This document shows, piece after piece, positions 1 through 8,194 of a stretch of 64,000 nt of DNA. The DNA comes from JAGNZR01 sp051646055 (GTDB lineage Bacteria; Fusobacteriota; Fusobacteriia; Fusobacteriales; Fusobacteriaceae). Each line of letters starts with the position of its first letter. The first letter of the stretch is position 1. Both the position numbers and the translations under genes were made by a program. The notes beneath the pieces are model-generated. The model saw only the letters and a list, made by a program, of their open reading frames with translations. It made no database searches and was not told where the DNA came from. Location: assembly GCA_051646055.1 (NCBI GenBank), contig JBOFCM010000189.1, forward strand, positions 1 through 64,000, in the 5' to 3' direction.

Positions 1-226
1 AACAGTTGCACCTACCAAATCTGCTGTTCTTCCACCGATGCCGGAAGTATCCCATGAAACGACAACCAAACTTCAACAAGTTCAGGAGGACAATACAAAA
101 CTTAAAGCTGAGATAGAGGCTAGAGAAAAGCTTCTTCAGTATCTGAAAGAACAGGAAATTTTGAAAAAACAGCTGGCTGAAAAAGAAGCTGAAATACAGA
201 AATTATTAAAAACTACAACACCGTAA
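1..226 (+). CDS. C-terminal end of an unknown coiled-coil protein (partial)
   Basis: The open frame enters from the left edge (codons in frame from base 2) and ends at TAA 224-226, so only about 74 C-terminal residues are visible. After a short Pro-rich stretch the sequence is almost entirely charged (Lys, Glu, Gln) with leucines at heptad-like spacing, which predicts a coiled coil running to within a few residues of the end. I see no catalytic motif and cannot name the family. An internal ATG at 38 has no clear ribosome binding site and lies within the continuing frame, so I treat it as an internal Met. It is followed after 26 bases by the ArsC/Spx-like gene and may share its transcript. Confidence 0.6.
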   Translation, partial: TVAPTKSAVLPPMPEVSHETTTKLQQVQEDNTKLKAEIEAREKLLQYLKEQEILKKQLAEKEAEIQKLLKTTTP

Positions 227-252
227 TTATTGAAGATGGAGAGGAGTTCAGA

Positions 253-609
253 GTGATAACTTTTATAAATTATGCTAAATGCAGTACCTGTAAAAATGCT
301 AAAAAGTTCCTGGAAGATAAAAAAATAAATTTTCAAGACAGACAGATAGTGGAGAACAATCCCACAGCTGAAGAGTTGAAAAAATTTTTAGAAATCAGTG
401 GACAGCCAGTAAAGAAATTTTTTAATACCAGTGGAATATTATACAGAGAGATGAACCTTAAAGATAAAGTTGCCAACGGAACTGAGGAGGAACTTCTTGA
501 AATTTTGGCCAGTAACGGTATGCTTGTAAAAAGGCCACTTCTTGTGAGTGAGAGAGGAGTCCTTATAGGATTCAAAGAGCAAGAATGGGAAGAGTTTTTT
601 AAAAATTAA
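253..609 (+). CDS. ArsC/Spx/YffB-family thioredoxin-fold protein
   Basis: A 118-residue protein of the ArsC-like thioredoxin fold (arsenate reductase / Spx / YffB group). The N-terminus carries the redox-type motif C-S-T-C (about residues 10-13) in the context YAKCSTCKNAKKF. The C-terminal half has the family signature KRPLLVSERGVLIGF, whose Arg is the conserved residue of the ArsC family. The start is GTG 253, preceded by GGAGAGGAG at 239-247. It could be an Spx-type RNA-polymerase-binding regulator or a glutaredoxin-like reductase; the C-x-x-C motif fits Spx/MgsR better than classical one-cysteine ArsC. No arsenic genes are nearby, so a role in arsenate resistance is not supported. It ends just before a strong terminator. 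Confidence 0.85.
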   Translation: MITFINYAKCSTCKNAKKFLEDKKINFQDRQIVENNPTAEELKKFLEISGQPVKKFFNTSGILYREMNLKDKVANGTEEELLEILASNGMLVKRPLLVSERGVLIGFKEQEWEEFFKN

Positions 610-624
610 AAATCATATATAGAT

Positions 625-662
625 AAAGGGGGAGAAAGCTGAAATTTCTCTCCCTTTTTTCT
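625..662 (+). terminator. Rho-independent terminator after the ArsC/Spx-like gene
   Basis: The arms 625-637 and 645-657 pair over 13 bases with a single G-T wobble and a 7-base loop, and the 3' arm runs into a T-rich tail. It closes the first transcription unit. Confidence 0.85.
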
Positions 663-663
663 C

Positions 664-692
664 TTGTAACTCTCTGTAAAATAGTGTAAACT
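664..692 (+). promoter_or_regulatory. Possible promoter for the U32-pgpA-cinA unit
   Basis: TTGTAA at 664-669 and TAAACT at 687-692 are 17 bases apart and lie between the preceding terminator and the U32 gene. The -10 box is a poor match, so this is tentative. Confidence 0.35.
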
Positions 693-723
693 TTAGTAAT
701 AAATATAGAAAGAGAGAGTGAAA

Positions 724-2967
724 ATGAAATATACAAAAGAAAATATAAAAAAATTACAGATAGTTGCCCCAGCTGGGGATATTGAAAAATTTTATGCAGC
801 AGTGGATGCTGGAGCCGACGAAGTATATATGGGACTTCAGGGATTCGGAGCTAGAAAGAGTGCAAAGAACTTTACACTTACAGAATATAAGGCAGCCATA
901 GATTATGCCCATGAGCATGGAACAAGGGTACTGATGACACTGAATACCATTATGATGGATAATGAGTTTCAACCTCTTTATCATAATCTCAACGAACTTT
1001 ACAAATATGGTTTAGATGCTATAATTGTCCAGGATTTAGGAATGTTCAAATTTATTAAAGAAAACTTTCCTGAAATTGAGATTCATGGTAGTACCCAGAT
1101 GACAGTCTCAAATCATGTGGAAGCCGAGTATCTAAGAGAGTTAGGATTTTCAAGAGTAGTTTTATCCCGTGAACTTTCTCTAGGAGAGATAAAATCCATA
1201 AGAGAAAAAACAACCATAGAGTTGGAAATATTTGTTTCTGGAGCTCTGTGTGTATGTTATTCTGGGAAATGCTATATGAGTAGTTTTATAGGGGCCCGTA
1301 GTGGAAACCGTGGAATGTGTGCCCAACCATGCAGAAAGACCTACAGTGTAGATGGGAGAGACATGGGATATATTCTGAGCCCTAAGGATCAACTTATGGG
1401 GAAAGAGGAGATAGATTTCCTGAAAGAGATAGGAGTTGAATCTATAAAAATAGAGGGACGTATGAAGGAAGCTAAGTATGTTCATGAGTTGACAGAGTAT
1501 TTTAAAACTCTTATAGAAGGTGAAGAGAGAAAAGAGAGAATAAGTAGAATATTCAACAGAGGATATGGAAAGGGATATTTCCACGGAGAGGAAAAAAATC
1601 TTATCAACTCTAAATACTCTTTCAATCTGGGAAAACAGATAGGTATTTTCAATGGAAAAGAAGTTAAAATTTCTGAAAAAATTATGCTAGGAGATGGAGT
1701 GACTTATCTTTCCAAAGATTTTGAGAAACTTGGAGGAGCCTATATTAGTAAAATAGTTCATAGAACTTTTGACAGGAATCGTGAAAAATCCCTGAGCAGC
1801 AATGCAGATAAGAGTAAGGAAGCTTTTCCGGGAGAAACTCTTATAATGCAGGATATTCCAGTAGGAACTCGTTACCTTTTCAAAAGTTTCGACAAAGAGA
1901 TAGAGGATACTATAAATCTGGAGAGAAAACACACTGAGAAAAAGATAGAGATAACTGGAAAATTCCAAGGGGAGCTGAATCAGTTTCCTAAGCTGACTTT
2001 CTATTATAAGAACTTGAGGGGAGAGATACTGACGGGAGAGGCTTTGGGAGAGAAGGAAGCAGAGCTTGCAGGTAAAAAGCCTATAACAGCTGAAAATATT
2101 CAGGATAAGCTTTCTGAACTTGGAGAAACAGAATTTTTCCTAGGAAGTTGTGATTTTGAATTGGAAGACAATCTTTTTATTCCGGTGTCGATAATAAAAG
2201 CTATGAAAAGAGATGCGGCTGAAAATCTCATAGAAAAGATAGCAGACTCTTACAGAAGGGAAAATTCTTCCGAGCCCAAGTATATAATAGAGAAAGCGGA
2301 GGAGAGTGTAACAGAAAAAAATCCGGTGGTATCGGCGATAGTGACAACTAGAGAGCAGGAGAAAAAACTGATAGAATTGGGAATAAACAAGATCTATTAT
2401 GCCAATGTGGGAGTTGTTAAAGAAAAAAATCTAGACAAAATAAAATATGATTCCCCTATAGCCTACACACTGTTAGATGCAAAAGAAAATCCTAAAAAAA
2501 ATATTACTCTTCACTGGAGTTTGAATGTGAGTAATAGATATGCTCTATCTCAGTGGGAAAAAAATCCTAAGATAGAGACAGTTATGCTCTCTCCTGAACT
2601 TAGTTTTGAAAAGATAAAGAATCTTGGAGCCACAAAATTGAAAAAGGCTCTTCTAATCTATTCAAAACCTAAAGTTATGCAGATAGAGGCAGGAGTTACA
2701 GAAAAATCTACTGAGATAAAAAATGACAAAGAGGACAGCTTCTCTCTTGTGATAAACAGATTTGGAAACAGTGAAATATATCTGAATAGGGCTCTGGACA
2801 TAACAGATTCTATGAAAGAGATAAGAACTCTTCTTGTGGATGAGGTAGTTTTAGAATTTAGAAATGAATCTCTTGAGGAGATAGAAAAAATTGTTAAGGG
2901 AATAAGTGATATTAAAAATCCTGAGAAACAAGTATCAGGATACAACTATTGGAAAGGAGTATTCTAA
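724..2967 (+). CDS. Peptidase U32 family protein (RlhA/YdcP-like, long form)
   Basis: A 747-residue U32-family protein. The N-terminus (LQIVAPAGD..., VDAGADEVYMG) is the typical U32 TIM-barrel start. The family signature E-x-F-x2-G-A-L-C-x4-G-x-C-x-M-S is complete at about residues 167-185 and is followed by GNRGMCAQPCR, giving the conserved cysteines. The length, with a long extension after the core, matches U32 members that carry the DUF3656 region. Family knowledge: E. coli relatives RlhA and TrhO/TrhP act in hydroxylation of 23S rRNA or tRNA rather than as proteases, so an RNA-modifying role is more likely than collagenase activity; the exact substrate cannot be read from sequence. I prefer ATG 724 over GTG 718 because GAGAGAG is better spaced to it. 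The stop overlaps the pgpA start by one base. Confidence 0.85.
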   Translation: MKYTKENIKKLQIVAPAGDIEKFYAAVDAGADEVYMGLQGFGARKSAKNFTLTEYKAAIDYAHEHGTRVLMTLNTIMMDNEFQPLYHNLNELYKYGLDAIIVQDLGMFKFIKENFPEIEIHGSTQMTVSNHVEAEYLRELGFSRVVLSRELSLGEIKSIREKTTIELEIFVSGALCVCYSGKCYMSSFIGARSGNRGMCAQPCRKTYSVDGRDMGYILSPKDQLMGKEEIDFLKEIGVESIKIEGRMKEAKYVHELTEYFKTLIEGEERKERISRIFNRGYGKGYFHGEEKNLINSKYSFNLGKQIGIFNGKEVKISEKIMLGDGVTYLSKDFEKLGGAYISKIVHRTFDRNREKSLSSNADKSKEAFPGETLIMQDIPVGTRYLFKSFDKEIEDTINLERKHTEKKIEITGKFQGELNQFPKLTFYYKNLRGEILTGEALGEKEAELAGKKPITAENIQDKLSELGETEFFLGSCDFELEDNLFIPVSIIKAMKRDAAENLIEKIADSYRRENSSEPKYIIEKAEESVTEKNPVVSAIVTTREQEKKLIELGINKIYYANVGVVKEKNLDKIKYDSPIAYTLLDAKENPKKNITLHWSLNVSNRYALSQWEKNPKIETVMLSPELSFEKIKNLGATKLKKALLIYSKPKVMQIEAGVTEKSTEIKNDKEDSFSLVINRFGNSEIYLNRALDITDSMKEIRTLLVDEVVLEFRNESLEEIEKIVKGISDIKNPEKQVSGYNYWKGVF

Positions 2968-3464
2968 TGGATAAAAAGACAGCAAAGAATTTTGGAACTT
3001 GGTTTGGATTGGGAGAGATGAAAGTTGCTCCGGGAACATTTGGAACACTGGGAGGTATCCCGCTTTATATACTTATGAACTATATAAAAAGATTTTTTCC
3101 TAATAATATGGTTTATAACTCTTTTTACTTTGTATTTCTTATGACATTTTTTGCCTTTGCAGTATATGTTTCGGATATATGCGAAAGAGAGATATATCAC
3201 CAAAAAGATCCTCAGGCAGTTGTAATAGATGAAGTTTTAGGTTTTATGGTTACTCTTTTTCTAATAAATCCTGTGGGATTAAATCAAAACCTTGTGGCAA
3301 TAGGGTTGGGGTTTTTGATTTTTAGAATTTTGGATATAACTAAAATAGGACCTATCAACCACTCTCAACACTTTGGACATGGAATCGGAGTTGTATTGGA
3401 CGATTTCCTTGCAGGGATGATAGGAAATTTTATAATGGTTTCTCTCTGGACCATAATATTCTAA
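2967..3464 (+). CDS. pgpA: Phosphatidylglycerophosphatase A
   Basis: A 165-residue membrane phosphatase that removes phosphate from phosphatidylglycerol-phosphate to give phosphatidylglycerol. The PgpA motifs are all visible: KVAPGTFGTLGGIP near the N-terminus, DPQAVVIDEVLGF in the middle and DDFLAG near the C-terminus. Three to four hydrophobic membrane segments separate them. The start is ATG 2967, overlapping the TAA of the U32 gene (TAATG) with AAAGGAG at 2953-2959; an upstream in-frame TTG at 2949 lies inside the U32 gene and is not needed. It is translationally coupled to the U32 gene. It belongs functionally with cdsA at 8.9 kb, which makes the CDP-diacylglycerol used earlier in the same pathway. 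Confidence 0.93.
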   Translation: MDKKTAKNFGTWFGLGEMKVAPGTFGTLGGIPLYILMNYIKRFFPNNMVYNSFYFVFLMTFFAFAVYVSDICEREIYHQKDPQAVVIDEVLGFMVTLFLINPVGLNQNLVAIGLGFLIFRILDITKIGPINHSQHFGHGIGVVLDDFLAGMIGNFIMVSLWTIIF

Positions 3465-3483
3465 AGGAAAGCTAAAAAATACT

Positions 3484-3969
3484 ATGGAAAAAAAGGGAAA
3501 AAAACTGTATAATGGTGTGAATGAATTTAATCTTATAAAGATTTTAAATGAAAAAAATATAAAAATATCTGTTGCAGAATCCTGTACCGGAGGTATGCTC
3601 TCAGAAAAAATTACAGCTATTCCAGGGGCTTCAAAAGTTTTTTATGAGGGCGTGGTAACCTACAGCAACGCTTCTAAAATTTCAAGACTAGGAGTGAAGT
3701 CTGAAACCATAGAAAAATATGGAGCGGTGAGTAGGGAAACTGCCCTAGAGATGGTGAAAGGATTAACCACAGAGATAGGAATATCCATAACGGGTTTTGC
3801 AGGACCTGGAGGTGGAGATGAAACCAATCCTGTGGGAACGGTTTTTATAGGAATAAAAAAAGAATCTCAGATAGAGGTTTTTCACTATATTTTTTCAGGG
3901 GACAGGGAAGAGATAAGAAAAAGTTGTGTGGAAAGAGCTCTAATTGAGGTTATAAAATTGTTGAAATGA
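3484..3969 (+). CDS. CinA C-terminal domain protein, nicotinamide-nucleotide amidase type
   Basis: A 161-residue stand-alone CinA C-terminal domain (PncC type), which deamidates nicotinamide mononucleotide to nicotinate mononucleotide in NAD recycling. Visible family motifs are VAESCTGGMLSEKIT, IPGASKVFYEGVVTYSN, GAVSRETALEMV and GITGFAGPGGG-like ISITGFAGPGGGDETNPVGT. The N-terminal MoCF-like half found in full-length CinA is absent, as in E. coli PncC. The start at ATG 3484 has AAAGGA 14 bases upstream, which is far, so the exact start is less certain. The adjacent pgpA and following XRE gene are close enough to be one operon. Confidence 0.88.
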   Translation: MEKKGKKLYNGVNEFNLIKILNEKNIKISVAESCTGGMLSEKITAIPGASKVFYEGVVTYSNASKISRLGVKSETIEKYGAVSRETALEMVKGLTTEIGISITGFAGPGGGDETNPVGTVFIGIKKESQIEVFHYIFSGDREEIRKSCVERALIEVIKLLK

Positions 3970-3978
3970 GGAGTTACA

Positions 3979-4527
3979 ATGAATATAGGAGAGAGAATAA
4001 AGAAAAGCAGAAATGCTCTTAAGCTATCTTTGAGGGATTTGGCAGAAAAAGTTGAATTGTCAGCAAGTTTTCTATCTCAAATCGAACAGGGAAAAGCTTC
4101 TCCATCAATTGAGAATTTAAAGAGAATAGCTAATGCCTTAGAGGTGAGAGTGAGTTATCTTATAGAAGATGAAGAAGAGAAAAAAAATTCTGATCTCATG
4201 AGAAAAGATCAGAGAAGATATGTTGAGAGCATAGATTCAAACACAAAAATGGCATTGTTATCTTCATCTAAAATAGAGAGACAGATGGAACCTATTCTAT
4301 ATGAGATAGGACCCTATGGAGAGAGTGGAAGAGGTTATTACACTCACAATGGGGAAGAGTTTATATTTATATTGGAAGGCAGACTGGATATATATATAGA
4401 CGGAACAGTACATTCATTGGAAGAGGGAGACAGCTTCTATTTTAAATCTACCGAAAAACATAGATTTAAAAATAATACAGATAAGCCCGCAAGAGCTATC
4501 TGGGTAGTTACGCCCCCTACATTTTAA
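3979..4527 (+). CDS. XRE-family regulator with C-terminal cupin
   Basis: A 182-residue transcription factor with two parts. Residues 1 to about 65 form a helix-turn-helix of the XRE/Cro type (LSLRDLAEKVELSASFLSQIEQGKASPSIENLKRIANAL). Residues about 105-180 form a small beta-barrel cupin with the metal/ligand-type motif around HNGEEFIFILEG and EGDSFYFKSTEKHRF. Such HTH-cupin proteins sense small molecules (for example PuuR-like polyamine regulators), but the ligand here is unknown. It starts 9 bases after the cinA-type gene with GAGGAG directly upstream, and is followed 23 bases later by the FakA-DegV fusion. A link to potABC at 17-20 kb would be speculative. Confidence 0.88.
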   Translation: MNIGERIKKSRNALKLSLRDLAEKVELSASFLSQIEQGKASPSIENLKRIANALEVRVSYLIEDEEEKKNSDLMRKDQRRYVESIDSNTKMALLSSSKIERQMEPILYEIGPYGESGRGYYTHNGEEFIFILEGRLDIYIDGTVHSLEEGDSFYFKSTEKHRFKNNTDKPARAIWVVTPPTF

Positions 4528-4550
4528 AGAAAACATTCCAGGAGGAAATT

Positions 4551-7100
4551 ATGAAATTAGAGATAAAATTTTTAAATTCAGTGAGGCTCATAAAGCTCCT
4601 GATAGCAGCGAGTAGATGGTTGTCTAAGTACTCAGATGTACTTAACGATCTGAATGTATATCCTGTTCCAGATGGAGATACAGGAACTAACATGTCTATG
4701 ACTCTTCAGGCGGTTGAAAATGACCTTATAAAACTTAACCATGAACCTAAAATGGATGAGCTTGTGGAGATTGTTTCTGAAGCGGTACTTCTTGGAGCAA
4801 GGGGAAATTCAGGGACTATTCTTTCTCAGATTCTTCAGGGATTCCTGGAGGGAGTAAGAGATAAAGAGGAAGTTACAGTTGATGATGTAGCAAAAGCCTT
4901 TACTATGGCCAAAGAGAGAGCCTATGCTGCTGTTATAAATCCTGTAGAAGGAACGATGCTTACTGTAATCAGAAGAGTTGCAGAAGAAGCTGCCAAGTAT
5001 GATGGGCCTAAAGATGATTTTGTTCTTTTCTTGATACATGTAAAAAATGTTGCAGGAGCAGCAGTGGAAGAGACACCTAATATGCTTCCTAAACTAAAAG
5101 AGGCTGGAGTTGTAGATGCTGGAGGAAAGGGTATATTCTATATTCTAGAAGGGTTCGAAAAGTCCATAACAGATCCTGAGATGCTGAAGGATCTTGAAAG
5201 AATAGTTCAGTCTCAGGCACACAGAAGAGAGAAACTGGATATAACAGTAGCTGCTCATATATACGAAGAGATTAAATTTAAATACTGTACAGAGTTTGTA
5301 ATCGAGACTGGTTCTTTCGACTTAGAGGAATATAAAGTAAAATTGATGGATATGGGAGACTCTATGGTTTGTGCTCAGACAGCTAAAAAAACCAAAACTC
5401 ATATACATACAAATAACCCTGGACAGGTCTTGGAAATTGCCATGTCTTTTGGAAACCTCAGTAATATTAAAATAGACAACATGGAAATTCAGCATAAAAA
5501 TACTCTTCTGAACCCCCATGATATAGAGGATCAGTGTGGATGTGAGGATCATAATCATGAAGAGAACAAATATATGTTCAATCATGAGAATGAAAACAAT
5601 ATTTCCTATTTTGCTATAGCTGATAACAGAGAGATAGGAAATCTTTTCCTTGGAAACGGAGCAGCAGCAGTACTTATAGGTGGTCAGACTCAGAATCCTA
5701 GTGTAGCAGATATTGAACAGGGATTAAACCAGATAAAGGGAGATAAAGTAATTGTTCTTCCAAACAATAAAAATATAATTGGAGCAGCAAAACTTGCTGC
5801 TGATAGATCCAAGAAAGATGTGTTTGTTTTGGAAACTGCAACTATGCTGGAAGGAAATTATATTCTTAAAAATAGAAAAAGTTCAATGGAAAAAGTTTTA
5901 AGAGATAAAAATAGAAACTATTCCATAGAGATTACTCAGGCAGTCAGAGACACAAGGGTCGACTCTTTAGAGATAAAATCAGGAGATTATATAGCTCTTG
6001 TAAATGGAAAAATAACTGACAAGAACTCTGAACTTAAGGGTCTGATTGAGGAGCTGTACAGTAAGTATCTTACAGATAAAACATTAAATGTGTTGGCAGT
6101 TATCGGAAAAGGATCGACAGAAGAGGCTAACCAATCCCTAAAAAAAGCCAAAGAAAAAGTAAATTATAAAGAGATAGTTGGAGGACAGGAAAATTATCCA
6201 TATTATATATATATTGAAGAGAGAGATCCAGAGCTTCCTGAAATAGCAATACTGACAGATTCTACTTCTGATCTGACACCTGAGCTTATGGGCGATCTAG
6301 ATATATCTATAATACCTCTTAAAATAAAACTGGAGGGGGATGAGTATTACAGAGATGGAGTAGATATCACCAAGGAAGAGTTTTGGACAAAACTTACTAC
6401 AGGAGATGTAATACCTAAAACTTCTCAGCCTTCCCCGGCAGAATTTAAAGAGATGTATGAAAATCTTTTTGAGAAAGGATATAAAAAAATAATAACTATA
6501 CTGATCTCATCTAAGCTGAGTGGAACTCAGCAGGCAGCCAAAGTTGCCAAGGGAATGATGAAAGAGAGAGAAAAGGATATCTCTATAGTGGATTCTAAAT
6601 CTGTTACTTTCGGATTGGGATACCAAGTTTTAGAGGCAGCTAAAATGGCTAGAAAAGGTGTGAATTGTGAGGAGTTATTGGCTTGGGCAGAGCAATTCCA
6701 TACAAGATCCAAAATATATTTTGTAGTAAACGACCTTACATATCTGGTAAAGGGAGGAAGATTAGGTAAAGCTGCAGGAATGATAGGTGGATTCCTGAAT
6801 CTTAAACCTATTTTGAAACTTGAAGATGGAGAGGTAACTGTTGCAGGAAAAGCCTTTGGTGAAAGAGGAGCCTTCAAATTTATGAATAAAGTAATTAAAT
6901 CTGAAGCTGCTGAAGGAAGTGTAAAAGCTAATATAGGTTGGGGTGGAACTCAGTCTGAGCATGACAATGCAGAAAAACTGTATCAAGAGGGGAAAAGCAT
7001 GGACAGAGTTGAGATGCTTGATAGATACAATATAGGTGCTACTATCGGTTCTCACTCAGGGCCGGTATATGGTTTGGGGATAGTTCAAAAAATAAAATAA
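4551..7100 (+). CDS. FakA-DegV fusion: fatty acid kinase domain joined to a fatty-acid-binding DegV domain
   Basis: An 849-residue fusion. Residues 1 to about 200 are a DhaL/DAK2 kinase domain with the nucleotide/Mg site NVYPVPDGDTGTNMSM (Asp41, Asp43) and GARGNSGTILSQILQGF. Residues about 230-540 are the FakA (YloV) middle/C-terminal region, including YCTEF and THIHTNNPG. Residues about 562-845 are a complete DegV domain (ILTDSTSDLTPE, SSKLSGTQQAA, VVNDLTYLVKGGRLGKAAG). In Firmicutes FakA phosphorylates fatty acids presented by a separate DegV protein FakB; here both are on one chain, so I infer a self-contained acyl-phosphate-forming enzyme feeding phospholipid synthesis. A Cys/His-rich linker lies near residues 325-345. 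The start is ATG 4551 with AGGAGG ahead. Confidence 0.9.
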   Translation: MKLEIKFLNSVRLIKLLIAASRWLSKYSDVLNDLNVYPVPDGDTGTNMSMTLQAVENDLIKLNHEPKMDELVEIVSEAVLLGARGNSGTILSQILQGFLEGVRDKEEVTVDDVAKAFTMAKERAYAAVINPVEGTMLTVIRRVAEEAAKYDGPKDDFVLFLIHVKNVAGAAVEETPNMLPKLKEAGVVDAGGKGIFYILEGFEKSITDPEMLKDLERIVQSQAHRREKLDITVAAHIYEEIKFKYCTEFVIETGSFDLEEYKVKLMDMGDSMVCAQTAKKTKTHIHTNNPGQVLEIAMSFGNLSNIKIDNMEIQHKNTLLNPHDIEDQCGCEDHNHEENKYMFNHENENNISYFAIADNREIGNLFLGNGAAAVLIGGQTQNPSVADIEQGLNQIKGDKVIVLPNNKNIIGAAKLAADRSKKDVFVLETATMLEGNYILKNRKSSMEKVLRDKNRNYSIEITQAVRDTRVDSLEIKSGDYIALVNGKITDKNSELKGLIEELYSKYLTDKTLNVLAVIGKGSTEEANQSLKKAKEKVNYKEIVGGQENYPYYIYIEERDPELPEIAILTDSTSDLTPELMGDLDISIIPLKIKLEGDEYYRDGVDITKEEFWTKLTTGDVIPKTSQPSPAEFKEMYENLFEKGYKKIITILISSKLSGTQQAAKVAKGMMKEREKDISIVDSKSVTFGLGYQVLEAAKMARKGVNCEELLAWAEQFHTRSKIYFVVNDLTYLVKGGRLGKAAGMIGGFLNLKPILKLEDGEVTVAGKAFGERGAFKFMNKVIKSEAAEGSVKANIGWGGTQSEHDNAEKLYQEGKSMDRVEMLDRYNIGATIGSHSGPVYGLGIVQKIK

Positions 7101-7132
7101 CAAAAATATAATGGAAGTGAAAGGGGAAAACA

Positions 7133-8122
7133 ATGGCAATATTAGTTTGTGGAGGAGCAGGATATATCGGAAGTCACGTTACAAAACTACTTCTTGAAAA
7201 AGGGAAAGAGGTAATTGTTTTAGACAATCTTCAGACAGGTCATGTTCAGTCTGTGGATGCTAGGGCAAAGCTTGTGATGGGAGATCTTAGGGATGACGAG
7301 TTTATGAGAAGAGTTTTTACAGAAAACTCTATTGATGGAGTAATCCATTTTGCAGCTGACTCTCTTGTGGGAGAGAGCTGTGTAGAGCCGTTAAAATATT
7401 ATGACAATAATGTTTATGGATCAGTTTGTCTTCTAAAACATCTGAAGGAAAATGGAGTAAAAAGAGTTGTGTTTTCTTCTACTGCGGCAACTTATGGGGA
7501 GCCGAAAAATATTCCTATCTTAGAGACAGATCCTACAATTCCTACAAATCCATATGGAGAAACTAAACTTGCTGTGGAAAAAATGCTGAAGTGGGCAGAT
7601 GAAGCTTACGGAATAAAATATACAGCTCTTAGATATTTCAATGTAGCAGGAGCTTATCAGACAGGAGAGATTGGAGAAGATCACTCACCAGAAACTCACC
7701 TGATTCCCCTGATTCTTCAGGTAGCACTAGGAAAAAGAGAAAAAATAGCCATCTATGGAGATGACTACCCTACAGAAGATGGAACATGTATTAGAGACTA
7801 TATCCATGTTATGGATCTTGCAGACGCTCACATAAAAGCCCTTGAAAGGCTTGAAAATGGAGGAGAGAGTACTGTTTATAACCTTGGAAATGGAAATGGA
7901 TTCTCAGTTAAAGAGGTTATAGAAGCAGCTAGAAAAGTGACAAACCATGCTATTCCAGCAGAGATAACACCGAGAAGAATGGGTGATCCTGCAAGACTTG
8001 TAGCTTCATCTGAAAAGGCTATAAAAGAGCTGAATTGGAAACCTCAGTATGATTCTATTGAGTATATAATTGAAACTGCATGGCAGTGGCACAGTAACCA
8101 TCCAAATGGTTATGAAGATTAA
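7133..8122 (+). CDS. galE: UDP-glucose 4-epimerase
   Basis: A 329-residue extended short-chain dehydrogenase/reductase. The NAD-binding motif GGAGYIGS is at residues 7-14. The catalytic pair is in NPYGETK (Tyr and Lys of YxxxK), with the Ser/Thr triad residue in FSSTAATYG. DYIHVMDLADAH is the typical GalE substrate-region motif, and length fits the family. It interconverts UDP-glucose and UDP-galactose in the cytoplasm, supplying sugars for lipopolysaccharide or capsule and galactose use. The start is ATG 7133 with AAGGGG at 7121-7126. The gene follows the FakA-DegV fusion by 32 bases and is followed by a hairpin before uppS. Confidence 0.93.
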   Translation: MAILVCGGAGYIGSHVTKLLLEKGKEVIVLDNLQTGHVQSVDARAKLVMGDLRDDEFMRRVFTENSIDGVIHFAADSLVGESCVEPLKYYDNNVYGSVCLLKHLKENGVKRVVFSSTAATYGEPKNIPILETDPTIPTNPYGETKLAVEKMLKWADEAYGIKYTALRYFNVAGAYQTGEIGEDHSPETHLIPLILQVALGKREKIAIYGDDYPTEDGTCIRDYIHVMDLADAHIKALERLENGGESTVYNLGNGNGFSVKEVIEAARKVTNHAIPAEITPRRMGDPARLVASSEKAIKELNWKPQYDSIEYIIETAWQWHSNHPNGYED

Positions 8123-8137
8123 TTAATTAAGCAGAGG

Positions 8138-8170
8138 AATCCAGAGATTTTATAATGCTCTGGATTTTTC
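8138..8170 (+). terminator. Hairpin terminator between galE and uppS
   Basis: The arms 8138-8146 and 8158-8166 are perfect 9-base complements with an 11-base loop, followed by a T run. The uppS ATG is only 25 bases further on, leaving no room for a promoter after the hairpin, so it may act as a partial terminator or attenuator. Confidence 0.75.
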
Positions 8171-8194
8171 CTTGATTTTCAGGAGGGAAAAGTA

